Assembly (NCBI GenBank): GCA_000023405.1
Contig: CP001643.1
Span: forward strand, 868,001 to 932,000
Reading direction: 5' to 3'
Length of the DNA stretch: 64,000 nt
Origin: Brachybacterium faecium DSM 4810
Lineage (GTDB): Bacteria > Actinomycetota > Actinomycetes > Actinomycetales > Dermabacteraceae
Positions 50,523 to 61,688 of this stretch are shown in pieces. A program made the translations under genes and the position numbers. Every line of letters starts with the position of its first letter. Position 1 is the first letter of the stretch. Below the pieces are notes generated by a model, which worked only from the letters and a program-made list of their open reading frames with translations, did not search any database and was not told the origin of the DNA.

Positions 50523-51731
50523 CTAGTCGCCGAGCAGCCCCAGCTGCTCCTTGAGCGCGAGCATGCGCCCGGCGGATTCCCGCACCCGCTGCGCCTGCTC
50601 CTCGCCCCGCGAGGCGAACTCCTCGATCGCATCGACCAGCTCGCCGGTGAGGGAGGCGTCGGCCGTGAGCACCACGTCGCCGCCGGCCTCGAGCAGGCGG
50701 GTGGCGCGCTCCGGCACCGGCACCGCGGCGACGGCCTCCGCCGCGCCGATGTCATCGGAGACGACGAGCCCGGAGAAGCCCAGCCCGTCGCGCAGCAGGT
50801 CCTGGATCGCGGCGGCGGAGAACATCGCCGGCACCTCCGGCTCGAGGCGCGGATAGACCGCCGAGGACATCATCACCAGCGGCGCCCCGGCGTCGATCCC
50901 GTCGCGGAAGGAGTCGAGGAAGGGATCCTCGGGGCCGGTGACGTCGTCCTCGATCCCCTCGGCGGAGAAGTCGGTGTTCTGCTCGACCCGGCCCAGGCCC
51001 GGGAAGTGCTTGAGGGTCGCCGCCACGCCCTGCGCCGCGAGCGCCTCCGTCGCCGCGACCACGCACTCGCCCACCGGCCCCGGCTCGGTGCCGAAGCCGC
51101 GGTCCACCGCGCCGACGGGCTCGTTGGCGTCGCCGAGGTCGGGATCGACCACGTCCGCGACGGGGGAGAGGGCGACCTGGATGCCGCGGGCGGCCAGATC
51201 CTCGCCGATGCTCGTGTACGCCTCGGTGACGGCCCCGGGGCCCTGGGCGCCGAGCTCCTCGGCCGAGGGGGTGCGGCGCGCGGCCTCCCCGCGCAGCATC
51301 CTCACCTGGCCGCCCTCCTGGTCCACCGCGATCAGCGGCGGGAGGTCGTCCCGGGAGCGGTCGCGGGCGGCGGCGACAGTGCGGTCGACGGCGTCGGCGC
51401 TCTCCCACACCTGCAGCAGGAAGATCCCTCCGGCATGGTGCTCCTCGAGCGCCGCTGCGGGGATCTCGCTGCCGGCCGGGATGCCGACCAGCACCAGCTG
51501 CCCGGCGAGCTCGCGCGGGGAGAGCTCCTCGAGCAGGAGCTCCGCCGCGGTGGGCGGCTCGGTCGTGGCCGCGGTGCTCGGCTCCGTCGGGGAGCTGGTC
51601 CCGTCGGTGCCCCCGTCGCCGCCTCCCGCATCGCTCGGCCCGTCGGTGTCGGGGCCGTCCGCCGGCTCCTGGGCCGTGCAGGCGGCCAGGGCTGCGGCAG
51701 GGGCGAGGGCCAGCAGATGACGACGTCTCAT
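50523..51731 (-). CDS. GH3 family lipoprotein (NagZ-like beta-N-acetylhexosaminidase)
   Basis: 402 residues. Signal MRRRHLLALAPAAALAAC with lipobox LAAC (Cys18) and Arg-rich start; a 45-residue Ser/Thr/Pro linker; then the GH3 catalytic domain. VDQEGGQVRML, HFPGLGRVEQNTDF and VVSDDIGAA fit, the last carrying the nucleophile Asp. The NagZ acid/base loop usually contains DSH after KHFPGHG; here the stretch ends NTDF. Proposed role: removal of terminal N-acetylglucosamine or other sugars outside the cell. ATG at 51731. Confidence 0.85.
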   Translation of the reverse strand: MRRRHLLALAPAAALAACTAQEPADGPDTDGPSDAGGGDGGTDGTSSPTEPSTAATTEPPTAAELLLEELSPRELAGQLVLVGIPAGSEIPAAALEEHHAGGIFLLQVWESADAVDRTVAAARDRSRDDLPPLIAVDQEGGQVRMLRGEAARRTPSAEELGAQGPGAVTEAYTSIGEDLAARGIQVALSPVADVVDPDLGDANEPVGAVDRGFGTEPGPVGECVVAATEALAAQGVAATLKHFPGLGRVEQNTDFSAEGIEDDVTGPEDPFLDSFRDGIDAGAPLVMMSSAVYPRLEPEVPAMFSAAAIQDLLRDGLGFSGLVVSDDIGAAEAVAAVPVPERATRLLEAGGDVVLTADASLTGELVDAIEEFASRGEEQAQRVRESAGRMLALKEQLGLLGD

Positions 51732-51857
51732 GCCGCCAGTGTTCCACGCGGACCCCGGCTCGCGCGCGCCCCCGTAGGCTGGGCCCATGAGCCATGTGAT
51801 CGCTCCCGGGGAGCATCGTCGCGCCGCCCGGATCGCCGCCGTCGACGAGGAGAACCG

Positions 51858-54014
51858 ATGACCGACCCCGCTCCGCAGACCGATGCCCGGCTGCCCGCCC
51901 TGGACGGCAGCACCGACCCCCACCAGTGGCTCGAGGAGGTCACCGGCGAGGAGGCGCTGGCCTGGGTGCAGGAGCGCAACGCCGCAGCGGAGTGCGAGCT
52001 CGACGCCGTGCCCGATCCGCAGGATCCGGCGGGCGCGCCGCTCACCCGGACGCTGCAGGCGGAGATCCTCGAGATCCTCGATGCGAAGGACCGCATCCCC
52101 GGGGTGGTCAAGCGCGGCGAGTTCCTCTACAACTTCTGGACCGATGCCGAGCACGAGCGCGGGCTGTGGCGCCGCACCACCCTCGACTCCTACCGCACCG
52201 ACGAGCCCGAGTGGCAGATCCTGCTGGACGTGGACGCGCTCAACGAGGCCGAGGGCGAGGACTGGGTGTGGCACGGCGCGCGCCTGCTGCGCCCCGCCGA
52301 GGGCGAGCCCTACCGCCACGCCCTGATCGACCTCTCCCACGGCGGCTCGGACGCCGACGTCACCCGCGAGTTCGACCTCGAGACCCTCGAGTTCGTCCCC
52401 GCCTCCGCGGGCGGCTTCGAACGCCCGGAGGCCAAGGGCTCGCTGAGCTGGATCGATGCGGACACCGTCTGGGCCTGCACCGACCTCGGCGAGGGCACCA
52501 CCACCAGCTCCGGCTACGCGCGCCAGGCCCGGATCTGGCGCCGCGGCACCCCGCTCCACGAGGCGCAGCAGGTGCACGAGGTCGCCGCCTCGGACATGGC
52601 CGTCTTCGCCGCGCACGATGCGACCCCCGGCTGGGAGCGGGACTGGGTGATCGAGGCCCACGCCTTCTACGACATGACGATCCACGTCGTCGACCGGGGG
52701 CAGGAGCCGCCCGCGCTGACCCGGGTCGAGGTGCCCCGCGACCTCGACGCCACCGCCCACCGCGACCTGGGCATCTTCAGCCCGCGCAGCGACTGGGAGA
52801 TCGGGGAGGCGACCTATCCGGCCGGCTCGCTGGTGGTGGGCGACTTCGCGCGCTTCCAGGCCGGGGAGCCGGAGCTGCAGATGCTCTTCGAGCCGACGGA
52901 GACCACCTCCCTCGCGGACATGACGATCACCCGCACCGCGGTGGTGCTCTCGATCCTCGAGGACGTCGTGCACCGTCTCGAGGTCCACACCCGTGACGAG
53001 CACGGCCAGTGGGTGCGGCGCGACCTCTACCCCGAGCTGCGCGGCGCGATCTCCGTCTCCGCCGTCGACGCGGACGAGTCCGACGAGGTGTGGGTGACGG
53101 TCACCGACTTCATCACCCCCACCCGGCTGCTGCTGGGCGACCTCTCCGAGGTCGAGAGCGGGGGAGAGGCCGGCGAGCTCGAGCTCATCAAATCCGCGCC
53201 GGAGCGCTTCGACGCGGAGGGCCTGGACGTCAGCCAGCACTTCGCGGTCAGCGACGACGGCACCCGCATCCCGTACTTCGAGATCTCCCGCCCGGACCGG
53301 GTGGAGGCCGGGCAGGTCCAGCCCACCCTGCTGTACGGGTACGGCGGCTTCGAGATCTCCCTGACCCCCTCCTACCTGGGAGGGATCGGCCGGGCCTGGC
53401 TCGAGCGCGGCGGCACCTACGTGCTGGCCAACATCCGCGGCGGCGGCGAGTACGGCCCGCGCTGGCACCAGGCGGCGCTCAAGGAGAAGCGCCACCGCGC
53501 CTACGAGGACTTCTCCTCGGTGGCGAAGGACCTGCTCGAGCGCGGGGTCACCGACCGCGAGCACCTCGCGGTGCGCGGCGGCTCCAACGGCGGCCTGCTC
53601 ACCGGCAACATGGTCACCCAGCATCCCGAGCTGTTCGGCGCCGTGATCATCCAGGTGCCGCTGCTGGACATGAAGCGCTACAGCCACCTGCTGGCCGGCG
53701 CCTCGTGGATGGCGGAGTACGGCGACCCGGACACCGAGGACTGGGAGCACCTGCGCACCATCAGCCCGTACCACCTGCTGGCCGAGGACACCGCGTACCC
53801 GCCCACCTTCGTGCTCACCTCCACGCGCGATGACCGGGTCCATCCCGGGCATGCACGGAAGTTCACCGCCGCCATGGAATCCCTCGCGGCCGACGTGCGC
53901 TACTGGGAGAACATCGAGGGCGGCCACGGCGGTGCAGCGACCAACGAGCAGGCCGCGCGGATGAACGCGCTGCTGTACGCGTTCCTGTGGAAGACCATCG
54001 GGGCGGGATCATGA
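51858..54014 (+). CDS. Prolyl oligopeptidase family serine peptidase
   Basis: 718 residues, S9A-type: an N-terminal beta-propeller (about 80-420) and a C-terminal alpha/beta hydrolase domain. Catalytic Ser576 is in GGSNGG, Asp658 in TSTRDDRV and His690 in EGGHGG. Upstream YGYGGFEISLTPSYLGG is typical. No signal peptide, so it probably acts on short Pro-containing peptides in the cytoplasm. ATG at 51858 with AGGAGAACC before it. Confidence 0.93.
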   Translation: MTDPAPQTDARLPALDGSTDPHQWLEEVTGEEALAWVQERNAAAECELDAVPDPQDPAGAPLTRTLQAEILEILDAKDRIPGVVKRGEFLYNFWTDAEHERGLWRRTTLDSYRTDEPEWQILLDVDALNEAEGEDWVWHGARLLRPAEGEPYRHALIDLSHGGSDADVTREFDLETLEFVPASAGGFERPEAKGSLSWIDADTVWACTDLGEGTTTSSGYARQARIWRRGTPLHEAQQVHEVAASDMAVFAAHDATPGWERDWVIEAHAFYDMTIHVVDRGQEPPALTRVEVPRDLDATAHRDLGIFSPRSDWEIGEATYPAGSLVVGDFARFQAGEPELQMLFEPTETTSLADMTITRTAVVLSILEDVVHRLEVHTRDEHGQWVRRDLYPELRGAISVSAVDADESDEVWVTVTDFITPTRLLLGDLSEVESGGEAGELELIKSAPERFDAEGLDVSQHFAVSDDGTRIPYFEISRPDRVEAGQVQPTLLYGYGGFEISLTPSYLGGIGRAWLERGGTYVLANIRGGGEYGPRWHQAALKEKRHRAYEDFSSVAKDLLERGVTDREHLAVRGGSNGGLLTGNMVTQHPELFGAVIIQVPLLDMKRYSHLLAGASWMAEYGDPDTEDWEHLRTISPYHLLAEDTAYPPTFVLTSTRDDRVHPGHARKFTAAMESLAADVRYWENIEGGHGGAATNEQAARMNALLYAFLWKTIGAGS

Positions 54015-54045
54015 CCCGCGGCCCGGCGGAAGGGGGGTCGAACCC

Positions 54046-55500
54046 GTGCGCCGCTCCGCCGCCCGCTCGCTGACCTCCGAGCTCTTCGACCGCGCCGCCC
54101 AGGACGATCTGCTGCAGCTGCGGAACGACGTGATGACCGTGTACCGGGAGTTCTCCGCCGAGGATCCGCGGCTGTTCCCGCTGCGCTATGCGCGCACGGT
54201 GCCGCGTCGGCCCCGCGCCGCACCGCCCGAGCCCGGCGCCGCCCCGGCCCGACGGCCCGCGACGGCGCCGCCGCCCACGGGCATCGCCGCGCCGCAGGCC
54301 CCGGTGCTGCTGATCCCGGACGGCCCGGCCCGCGCCTCGGTGCTGCCCTACGACGTGCTGCGCCGCAGCCTCGCCGGTCGCGGACTCGACGTGCTGATGA
54401 TGGAGCACCGCGGGGTGGGGCTGTCCCGGCTCGATGCGGAGGGGACCGAGCTGCCCGCGCACGTGATGACCCTGCGCGAGGTGATCGGCGACCTGCTGGC
54501 CGTGCTCGACCACGCCCGCGTCGAGCAGGCCGCGGTGGTGGGCAGCGGATACGGCGCCTATCTCGCCCAGGTGCTCGCGATCCTCCACCCGCAGCGGGTG
54601 CACTCCCTCGTGCTCGACTCCCCCCTGACCAGCGCGGGGGACGAGGCCATCGCCCAGGAGCGGCTGCGGGCCCTGTACTGGGAGGGGACCGAGCCCTCCA
54701 CCTCCTCCACCGCCCGCACGCTGCGCCGCCTCGCGGAGGAGGGCGCGGTCGATGCCCACCGCGCCGGCCCCGTGGTGCTGGCCGTCCACGAGCACGGCGG
54801 CCCGGAGGCGGTGCGGGACCTCGTGGACCTGCTGGCCCTGGGCCGGGGCCGGCTCACCTGGACCAGCGTGCGGCAGGTGCTGAACCAGGCCTGGCTGCAG
54901 TCCACGCCGTACGTCATCGAGCACGACCTCACCGCCCGGATCGCGCACACCGAGCTCGGCGCGGGCAGCCACGCCGACGGCGGGCCGCTGGACCCGCTGC
55001 TGCTCGAGGCGGAGCAGGCCCGAGCCGTGCCCGCGTTCCGCGGCGAGCAGCTGGACCTGCACGAGCTCGCGCCCGCGATCACCGCCCCGACCCTCGTGCT
55101 CACCGGCACCCAGGATCTGATCTCCCCGCCGCGGATCGCCCGCGAGCTCGCCGCCCGCATCCCGGCCGCGCAGCTGCTCGAGGTGCCCGGCGCCCGCCAC
55201 TCGATCCTCGACACCCGCAGCCGGATCCTGCAGGTCACCGCCCGGTGGAGCGCCTGCGGGACCGCGCACCGCCTCCCCGAGCACGCGGCGGAGCTCGCGG
55301 CGCTGCCGGTCTCCGCCACCGATCTGGCGCTCTCGCGCGGCCTGCAGCTCGCGCTCGCCGCGGAACGGCTCTCCCCGTGGCGCCTGCGGCTGGAGTCCGC
55401 CCGCGCGGAGCGGGAGCAGACGCTGCGGGAGAAGGCGCAGACCGACACCCGCCCGCGCCGCGCCCGCCGCACCGCGATCGACCGCGCCGACCCGGTGTGA
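54046..55500 (+). CDS. Alpha/beta hydrolase fold protein without the nucleophile Ser
   Basis: 484 residues, no signal. The N-terminal ~85 residues include a Pro/Ala-rich segment. The hydrolase core has PVLLIPDGPA, EHRGVGLS, LDHARVEQAAVVGSGYGAY and LVLDSPLT. At the nucleophile elbow (usual GHSYGG) it has GSGYGA (166-171), so residue 168 is Gly, not Ser. Acid Asp357 (TGTQDLISPP) and His385 (PGARHSILD) are still present. The 100 C-terminal residues are an added helical, Arg-rich segment. Probably a non-catalytic or altered-function member. Confidence 0.8.
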   Translation: MRRSAARSLTSELFDRAAQDDLLQLRNDVMTVYREFSAEDPRLFPLRYARTVPRRPRAAPPEPGAAPARRPATAPPPTGIAAPQAPVLLIPDGPARASVLPYDVLRRSLAGRGLDVLMMEHRGVGLSRLDAEGTELPAHVMTLREVIGDLLAVLDHARVEQAAVVGSGYGAYLAQVLAILHPQRVHSLVLDSPLTSAGDEAIAQERLRALYWEGTEPSTSSTARTLRRLAEEGAVDAHRAGPVVLAVHEHGGPEAVRDLVDLLALGRGRLTWTSVRQVLNQAWLQSTPYVIEHDLTARIAHTELGAGSHADGGPLDPLLLEAEQARAVPAFRGEQLDLHELAPAITAPTLVLTGTQDLISPPRIARELAARIPAAQLLEVPGARHSILDTRSRILQVTARWSACGTAHRLPEHAAELAALPVSATDLALSRGLQLALAAERLSPWRLRLESARAEREQTLREKAQTDTRPRRARRTAIDRADPV

Positions 55501-55507
55501 GGGCCTC

Positions 55508-56959
55508 TCACCCGGCCTGCGCCCGGCACACCACGGCGAACCCACCCCCGTCGTAGCGCTGCAGGTACTCCGCGCCCCAGCGCTCCTGGGCCCAGGCCGC
55601 GGGATCCTGCGGCGCGGCGCCGCTCCAGGAGAACGCGTATTGGTCGCTGAGCATGCAGTCGGGCACCCGCTCGTTGGGGCCGTGCAGCCACTGCACGTCG
55701 TGCTCCGGGACCGCCTGGGCCATGAGCGTGATGTCCACGGCGAGCACCGCGTCCTCGGGCACCGCCTCGAGCGCCGCGGCCGCCGGCTCCGCCCGCCACG
55801 TCGGCTCCCACTGCGCGGGCCGCAGCACGTCCAGCACCGGCATCGCAGGGCCCAGCGCGAGGGTGGCCGCCGCCGAGACCGCGACGGCCGTGACCCGGAG
55901 GCGCCGCGCCGGGCGGGGCCCCTCGGCCCACCAGAGCGTCGCCCGCCCGGTGCGGCGGTCGCCGAGGGCATCGAGCAGGGCGGCGAACGCGATCGGCATC
56001 AGCACCGCGTCGTAGTGCCAGCCCCACTCCCAGTAGAACTCGACCGTGCCGGTGAAGCGCCAGGCGAGGGTGGGGACCATGAGCCAGATCAGCGGGGACC
56101 GGCCGCCGATCAGCCCGGCCGCCAGCAGCAGCATCAGCACCGTCAGCCATTTCACGGGCGGCCAGAACACCTCGAGCACCGAGCCGAGGTTGCCGGTGTA
56201 GTCGTACTGCCCGGCGGTGTTCAGCAGCGGCAGGATCACGAAGGTGGCCAGCACGAACCACGCGGCGCCCCAGCCGGCCAGCGCGAGCCCTGCGGTGCGC
56301 GGGCGGCGGTCCTGACGGTGCTGCAGCGCGATGAGCAGCCCGAGCAGCGCGACCGTGAGCCCCAGATCCTCCTTGACCAGCACCAGCGGCGCCGCCCACA
56401 GCACCGCTGCGCGCACCTTTCCGCGCAGCAGCGCCGTCAGCGACAGCGCCAGCAGCGGCACCGCGACGGCGATCTCGTGGAACTGCACGTCCGCGGCGGC
56501 CTGCAGTCCGAAGGAGAACACGTACGCCCCGCCGGCCAGCGTGCCGAGCCCGGGCCCCAGCCGGTCGATCGCGAGACGGGTCAGCGGGATCGCCGAGAGC
56601 CCGAACAGCAGGGCCTGGGCCCACAGCAGCGCCTCGCCGGAGGGCCACACCCACCACACCGGGGCGAGCAACACCAGCAGCGGATGGAAGTGGTCGCCCA
56701 GCAGGTTCACCGCATCGCCCTTGATCGGGACGATCGGCGCGCGCAGCTCCGCGTAGGCGCGGGCGAGCTGGCTGAAGATCCCCAGGTCCCAGGAGCGGGC
56801 GGCGAGCTGACGGAACTGCTGGGAGCCCAGCAGCCCGTAGGCGAGGGTCGCGGCGAGCGCGAGCAGCGGCGGCACCCAGCGCCTGGCGCTGCCCCCGGCG
56901 CGCGGCGACCGGGAGCCGGCTGCGGCGGGCGGTGCAGGAGGGTCGAGAGGCTGGTCCAC
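55508..56959 (-). CDS. DUF2079 membrane protein
   Basis: 483 residues, about nine membrane segments. SWDLGIFSQLARAYAEL, LLGDHFHPLLVLLAPVWW and LVKEDLGLTVALLGLL are characteristic of the DUF2079 group. Ends in a soluble segment with PDCMLSDQYAFSW. Function unknown. Start is a GTG at 56959, with TACGCT a few bases upstream (possible leaderless transcript). Confidence 0.85.
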   Translation of the reverse strand: MDQPLDPPAPPAAAGSRSPRAGGSARRWVPPLLALAATLAYGLLGSQQFRQLAARSWDLGIFSQLARAYAELRAPIVPIKGDAVNLLGDHFHPLLVLLAPVWWVWPSGEALLWAQALLFGLSAIPLTRLAIDRLGPGLGTLAGGAYVFSFGLQAAADVQFHEIAVAVPLLALSLTALLRGKVRAAVLWAAPLVLVKEDLGLTVALLGLLIALQHRQDRRPRTAGLALAGWGAAWFVLATFVILPLLNTAGQYDYTGNLGSVLEVFWPPVKWLTVLMLLLAAGLIGGRSPLIWLMVPTLAWRFTGTVEFYWEWGWHYDAVLMPIAFAALLDALGDRRTGRATLWWAEGPRPARRLRVTAVAVSAAATLALGPAMPVLDVLRPAQWEPTWRAEPAAAALEAVPEDAVLAVDITLMAQAVPEHDVQWLHGPNERVPDCMLSDQYAFSWSGAAPQDPAAWAQERWGAEYLQRYDGGGFAVVCRAQAG

Positions 56960-57016
56960 GCTGCGAGCGTAGTCACCTGCGGGGCCGGGCAGGCACCGGG
57001 CGGCGCTGCGTGCCGC

Positions 57017-58528
57017 TCAGGCCTCCCCGCGGCGCAGCAGCGCTCCGGTCGGGGTCTCGAGATCGACGGGGCGGCCCCGCAGGTACGTCCTGCGCACCCT
57101 GCCGGAGAGCTCCCTGCCCTCGTACGGGGTGATGGGGTGGCGGTGATGGAGCGTCGAGGCGTCCACCACGTAGGTCTCGTCCTCGGCGAACACGGCGAGG
57201 TCCGCATCGAGCCCCACGCGCAGATCGCCCTTGGTCTCCAGCCCCGCCCGCTGCGACGGCGCGGTGGACATCCAGCGGACCACCTGGTCCAGGCCGATCC
57301 CACGACGGCGCGCCTCGGTCCAGATCAGCGACAGGCCCAGCTGCAGGGACGAGACCCCGCCCCAGGCGATCGCGAAGTCCCCGTCGGGCAGATCCTTGAG
57401 CTCGAGGGTGGAGGGGGAGTGGTCCGAGGCGATGTAGTCGATGGTCCCGTCGAGGAGGCCCTGCCAGAGCAGCTCGCGGTTGTCCCCCTCGCGCACGGGA
57501 GGGCAGCACTTGAAGTCCGTCGCCCCGTCCGGGACCTCCTCCGACGTGAGAGTGAGGTAGTGGGGACAGGTCTCGACGCTGATGTCCAGTCCCGCGCCCT
57601 TGGCCTCGGCGATCATCCCCAGCGCGTCCGAGCTGGACAGATGGAGGATGTGGGAGCGGCCGCCCGTCCGGCGGGTGCGCTCGATGACGGCGGAGATCGC
57701 GAGGTTCTCCGCATCGCGCGGCCGGGAGCGCAGGAAGCTCTCGTAGGCCCCTCCCTCGGGCTGCGGGGCGCTGTCGATGACCTCGGCGTCCTCGGCGTGC
57801 ACGATCAGCAGCGATCCGCAGGAGGCGGTCTCCGCGAGCGCCGCCTCGAGCTCGTCGGGCGTGAGCGGCGGGAACTCGTCGACGCCGGAGTGCAGCAGGA
57901 AGCCCTTGAAGCCGAACACCCCGTCCTCGTGGAGGGAGCGCATCTCGGGGAGGTTCCCGGGGACCGCTCCCGCCCAGAAGCCCACGTCGACGAAGGCGTT
58001 CCGCTCGGCGAAGAGCTGCTTGTACTCCAGGGCGGGGGAGTTCACGGTCGAGGGGACGGAGTTCAGGGGCATGTCCAGAATGGTCGTCACCCCGCCGGCC
58101 GCCGCCGCCCGGGTCGCGCTCGCGAACCCCTCCCACTCGGTGCGACCCGGCTCGTTGACGTGCACGTGCGCGTCCACGAGCCCGGGGAGCAGGGTCTCGT
58201 CGGCCGCGAGCTCGACGACCTCCTCCCCCTGCAGCCCGGCCCCGCGCGGGGCGATGGCCGCGATCCTCCCCTCCCGGATGCCGACCTCGCGGGGGGCGAA
58301 GCCGTCCTCGCCGAAGACCCGGTCGCCCCGCACCACGAGGTCGAAGCGGGTTCCGTCGGCCGCGCCACTGCTCGCGCCGCCGGCGACGGCGGGCTGGGGG
58401 GCCCGGGCCGCGCCGTGCGTGCGCCGGTGCTCGGCGATGAGGCGTTGCACGCGCGCGGGGTCGTTCACCTCGACACCGGTCGGAGCTGCGGCAGCGGTGT
58501 CGTCGAGAAGGTCGTCTCTGGTCATCAT
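57017..58528 (-). CDS. allB: Allantoinase
   Basis: Opens the hydantoin ring of allantoin to allantoate; cytoplasmic amidohydrolase. 503 residues. Metal ligands: HVHVNEPG (two His), GFKGFLLHSG (carbamylated Lys), IVHAEDAE, ILHLSSSD, and ASDHSPS. All fit allantoinase rather than hydantoinase or dihydroorotase. N terminus extended by about 75 residues. ATG at 58528 follows GAGGACG. It is the last gene of a five-gene operon, so allantoin-derived glyoxylate can feed its neighbours. Confidence 0.92.
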   Translation of the reverse strand: MMTRDDLLDDTAAAAPTGVEVNDPARVQRLIAEHRRTHGAARAPQPAVAGGASSGAADGTRFDLVVRGDRVFGEDGFAPREVGIREGRIAAIAPRGAGLQGEEVVELAADETLLPGLVDAHVHVNEPGRTEWEGFASATRAAAAGGVTTILDMPLNSVPSTVNSPALEYKQLFAERNAFVDVGFWAGAVPGNLPEMRSLHEDGVFGFKGFLLHSGVDEFPPLTPDELEAALAETASCGSLLIVHAEDAEVIDSAPQPEGGAYESFLRSRPRDAENLAISAVIERTRRTGGRSHILHLSSSDALGMIAEAKGAGLDISVETCPHYLTLTSEEVPDGATDFKCCPPVREGDNRELLWQGLLDGTIDYIASDHSPSTLELKDLPDGDFAIAWGGVSSLQLGLSLIWTEARRRGIGLDQVVRWMSTAPSQRAGLETKGDLRVGLDADLAVFAEDETYVVDASTLHHRHPITPYEGRELSGRVRRTYLRGRPVDLETPTGALLRRGEA

Positions 58529-58590
58529 CACGTCCTCGTGCTGTGGGGGTCGGTCATGGGAGTCCGGTCGAGGGGCGGCGCCCGCGGGAC

Positions 58591-59796
58591 TCATCCTCCG
58601 CGGACCCGGTCGAGACGGCGGCCGTCGTCGGCGACGGATCCCGCGGGATCTGTGAGCTGGTGCCCGATCTCGGCGCCCACCTCGCGCAGCAGTCGCGGGG
58701 CCTCCGCCATGCTGGTGCGGGCATCGGGGGCTCGATCGCTGAGCGCGTGGACGGCGGCGAAGCCCGCCTCGTGCAGCTGCTCGGCCGAGAGGAGGCTGCG
58801 CCCGCAGACGGCGACGACCTCGATCGCCTCCTGCTGCGCGCAGCGCAGCACGCCCAGCGGCGTCTTGCCCCGCAAGGACTGCTCGTCGAGGCTCCCCTCT
58901 CCCGTGATCACGAGGTCGGCGCCGCGGAGCCGCTCGCGCAGCTGCGTGAACTCGAGGACCACGTCGATCCCGGGACGCCGCAGGGCGCCGAGCACCGTGA
59001 GAGCCCCGTAGCCCATGCCTCCCGCAGCCCCCGCGCCGGGGGAGAGCGCCGCCTGCACGGCGGCGGGACCCAGCACCGCGCCGAGCGCGTCCCGCAGCCG
59101 TTCGAGGCCGCGGTCGAGGGCGGTCACCTCTGCGGGCCCCGCACCCTTCTGGGGACCGAAGACGGCGGCGGCGCCGTGGTTCCCCAGGAGGGGGTTGTCG
59201 ACGTCCGAGGCGAGCACGATGGTGGCCCGGACCGCCTCGGGCAGGACCCCGGAGAGGTCCACGCGGTGCAGCGCCCGGAGCGGACCTCCGCCCGGGCCCA
59301 GCACCTCCCCGTCGGCGTCGAGGAAGCGTGCCCCGAGCGCGGCGAGCATCCCCGCGCCCCCATCCGTGCAGGCGCTCCCGCCCACCCCGAGCACGATCCG
59401 CCGCGCCCCGCGGGTCAGGGCGTGCGCGAGGAGCTCGCCGGTGCCGCGGCTGGTCGCCCCGAGGGGGTCGAGCAGGCGGTGCCCGTGGCGGTCGCGGGGC
59501 AGGAGATCCAGCCCCGAGGCCTGGGACATCTCGATCACCGCCGTCGCCTCGCGCAGGGCGTAGGACGCCGTGACCGGGTCCCCCGCGGGACCGGTCACGG
59601 TCAGGTCCTGCCGCGAGAACCCGGCGCCGAGCGCCGCCGCGACCGTGCCCTCGCCGCCATCGGCCACCGGGATCTCGACCACGTCGATCCCCGCGGTGGG
59701 GGTGGCGGCCGAGCGCAGCCCGGCTGCGAGGGCCGCGGCCGCCTCATGGGCCTCGGCCGAGCCCTTGAACTTGTCCGGTGCCACGATGATGCGCAC
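58591..59796 (-). CDS. glxK: Glycerate kinase (type II, GlxK/GarK-like)
   Basis: Phosphorylates glycerate to 2-phosphoglycerate, final step of the glyoxylate branch. 401 residues. MRIIVAPDKFKGS-like start (here VRIIVAPDKFKGS), PVADGGEGTV, GVGGSACTDGGAGML and DLVITGEGSLDEQSLRGKTP are family marks. The GTG at 59796 follows GAGGAGG. Its position between gcl and allB is as in other allantoin clusters. Confidence 0.94.
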   Translation of the reverse strand: MRIIVAPDKFKGSAEAHEAAAALAAGLRSAATPTAGIDVVEIPVADGGEGTVAAALGAGFSRQDLTVTGPAGDPVTASYALREATAVIEMSQASGLDLLPRDRHGHRLLDPLGATSRGTGELLAHALTRGARRIVLGVGGSACTDGGAGMLAALGARFLDADGEVLGPGGGPLRALHRVDLSGVLPEAVRATIVLASDVDNPLLGNHGAAAVFGPQKGAGPAEVTALDRGLERLRDALGAVLGPAAVQAALSPGAGAAGGMGYGALTVLGALRRPGIDVVLEFTQLRERLRGADLVITGEGSLDEQSLRGKTPLGVLRCAQQEAIEVVAVCGRSLLSAEQLHEAGFAAVHALSDRAPDARTSMAEAPRLLREVGAEIGHQLTDPAGSVADDGRRLDRVRGG

Positions 59797-59846
59797 GGCC
59801 GCCTCCTCTCCTGCTGATGTGTGCGCGGTCCGCGCCGACGGCGGGG

Positions 59847-61658
<1,812 letters not shown>

Positions 61659-61688
61659 GGCGTTCTCCTTCGGGGCTGGGGCAGGCGG

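Noticed and set aside
50523..53927. A 1134-codon minus-strand frame including the GH3 gene
   Set aside because: Only the part from 51731 downstream matches GH3; the rest is the shadow of the prolyl oligopeptidase gene.
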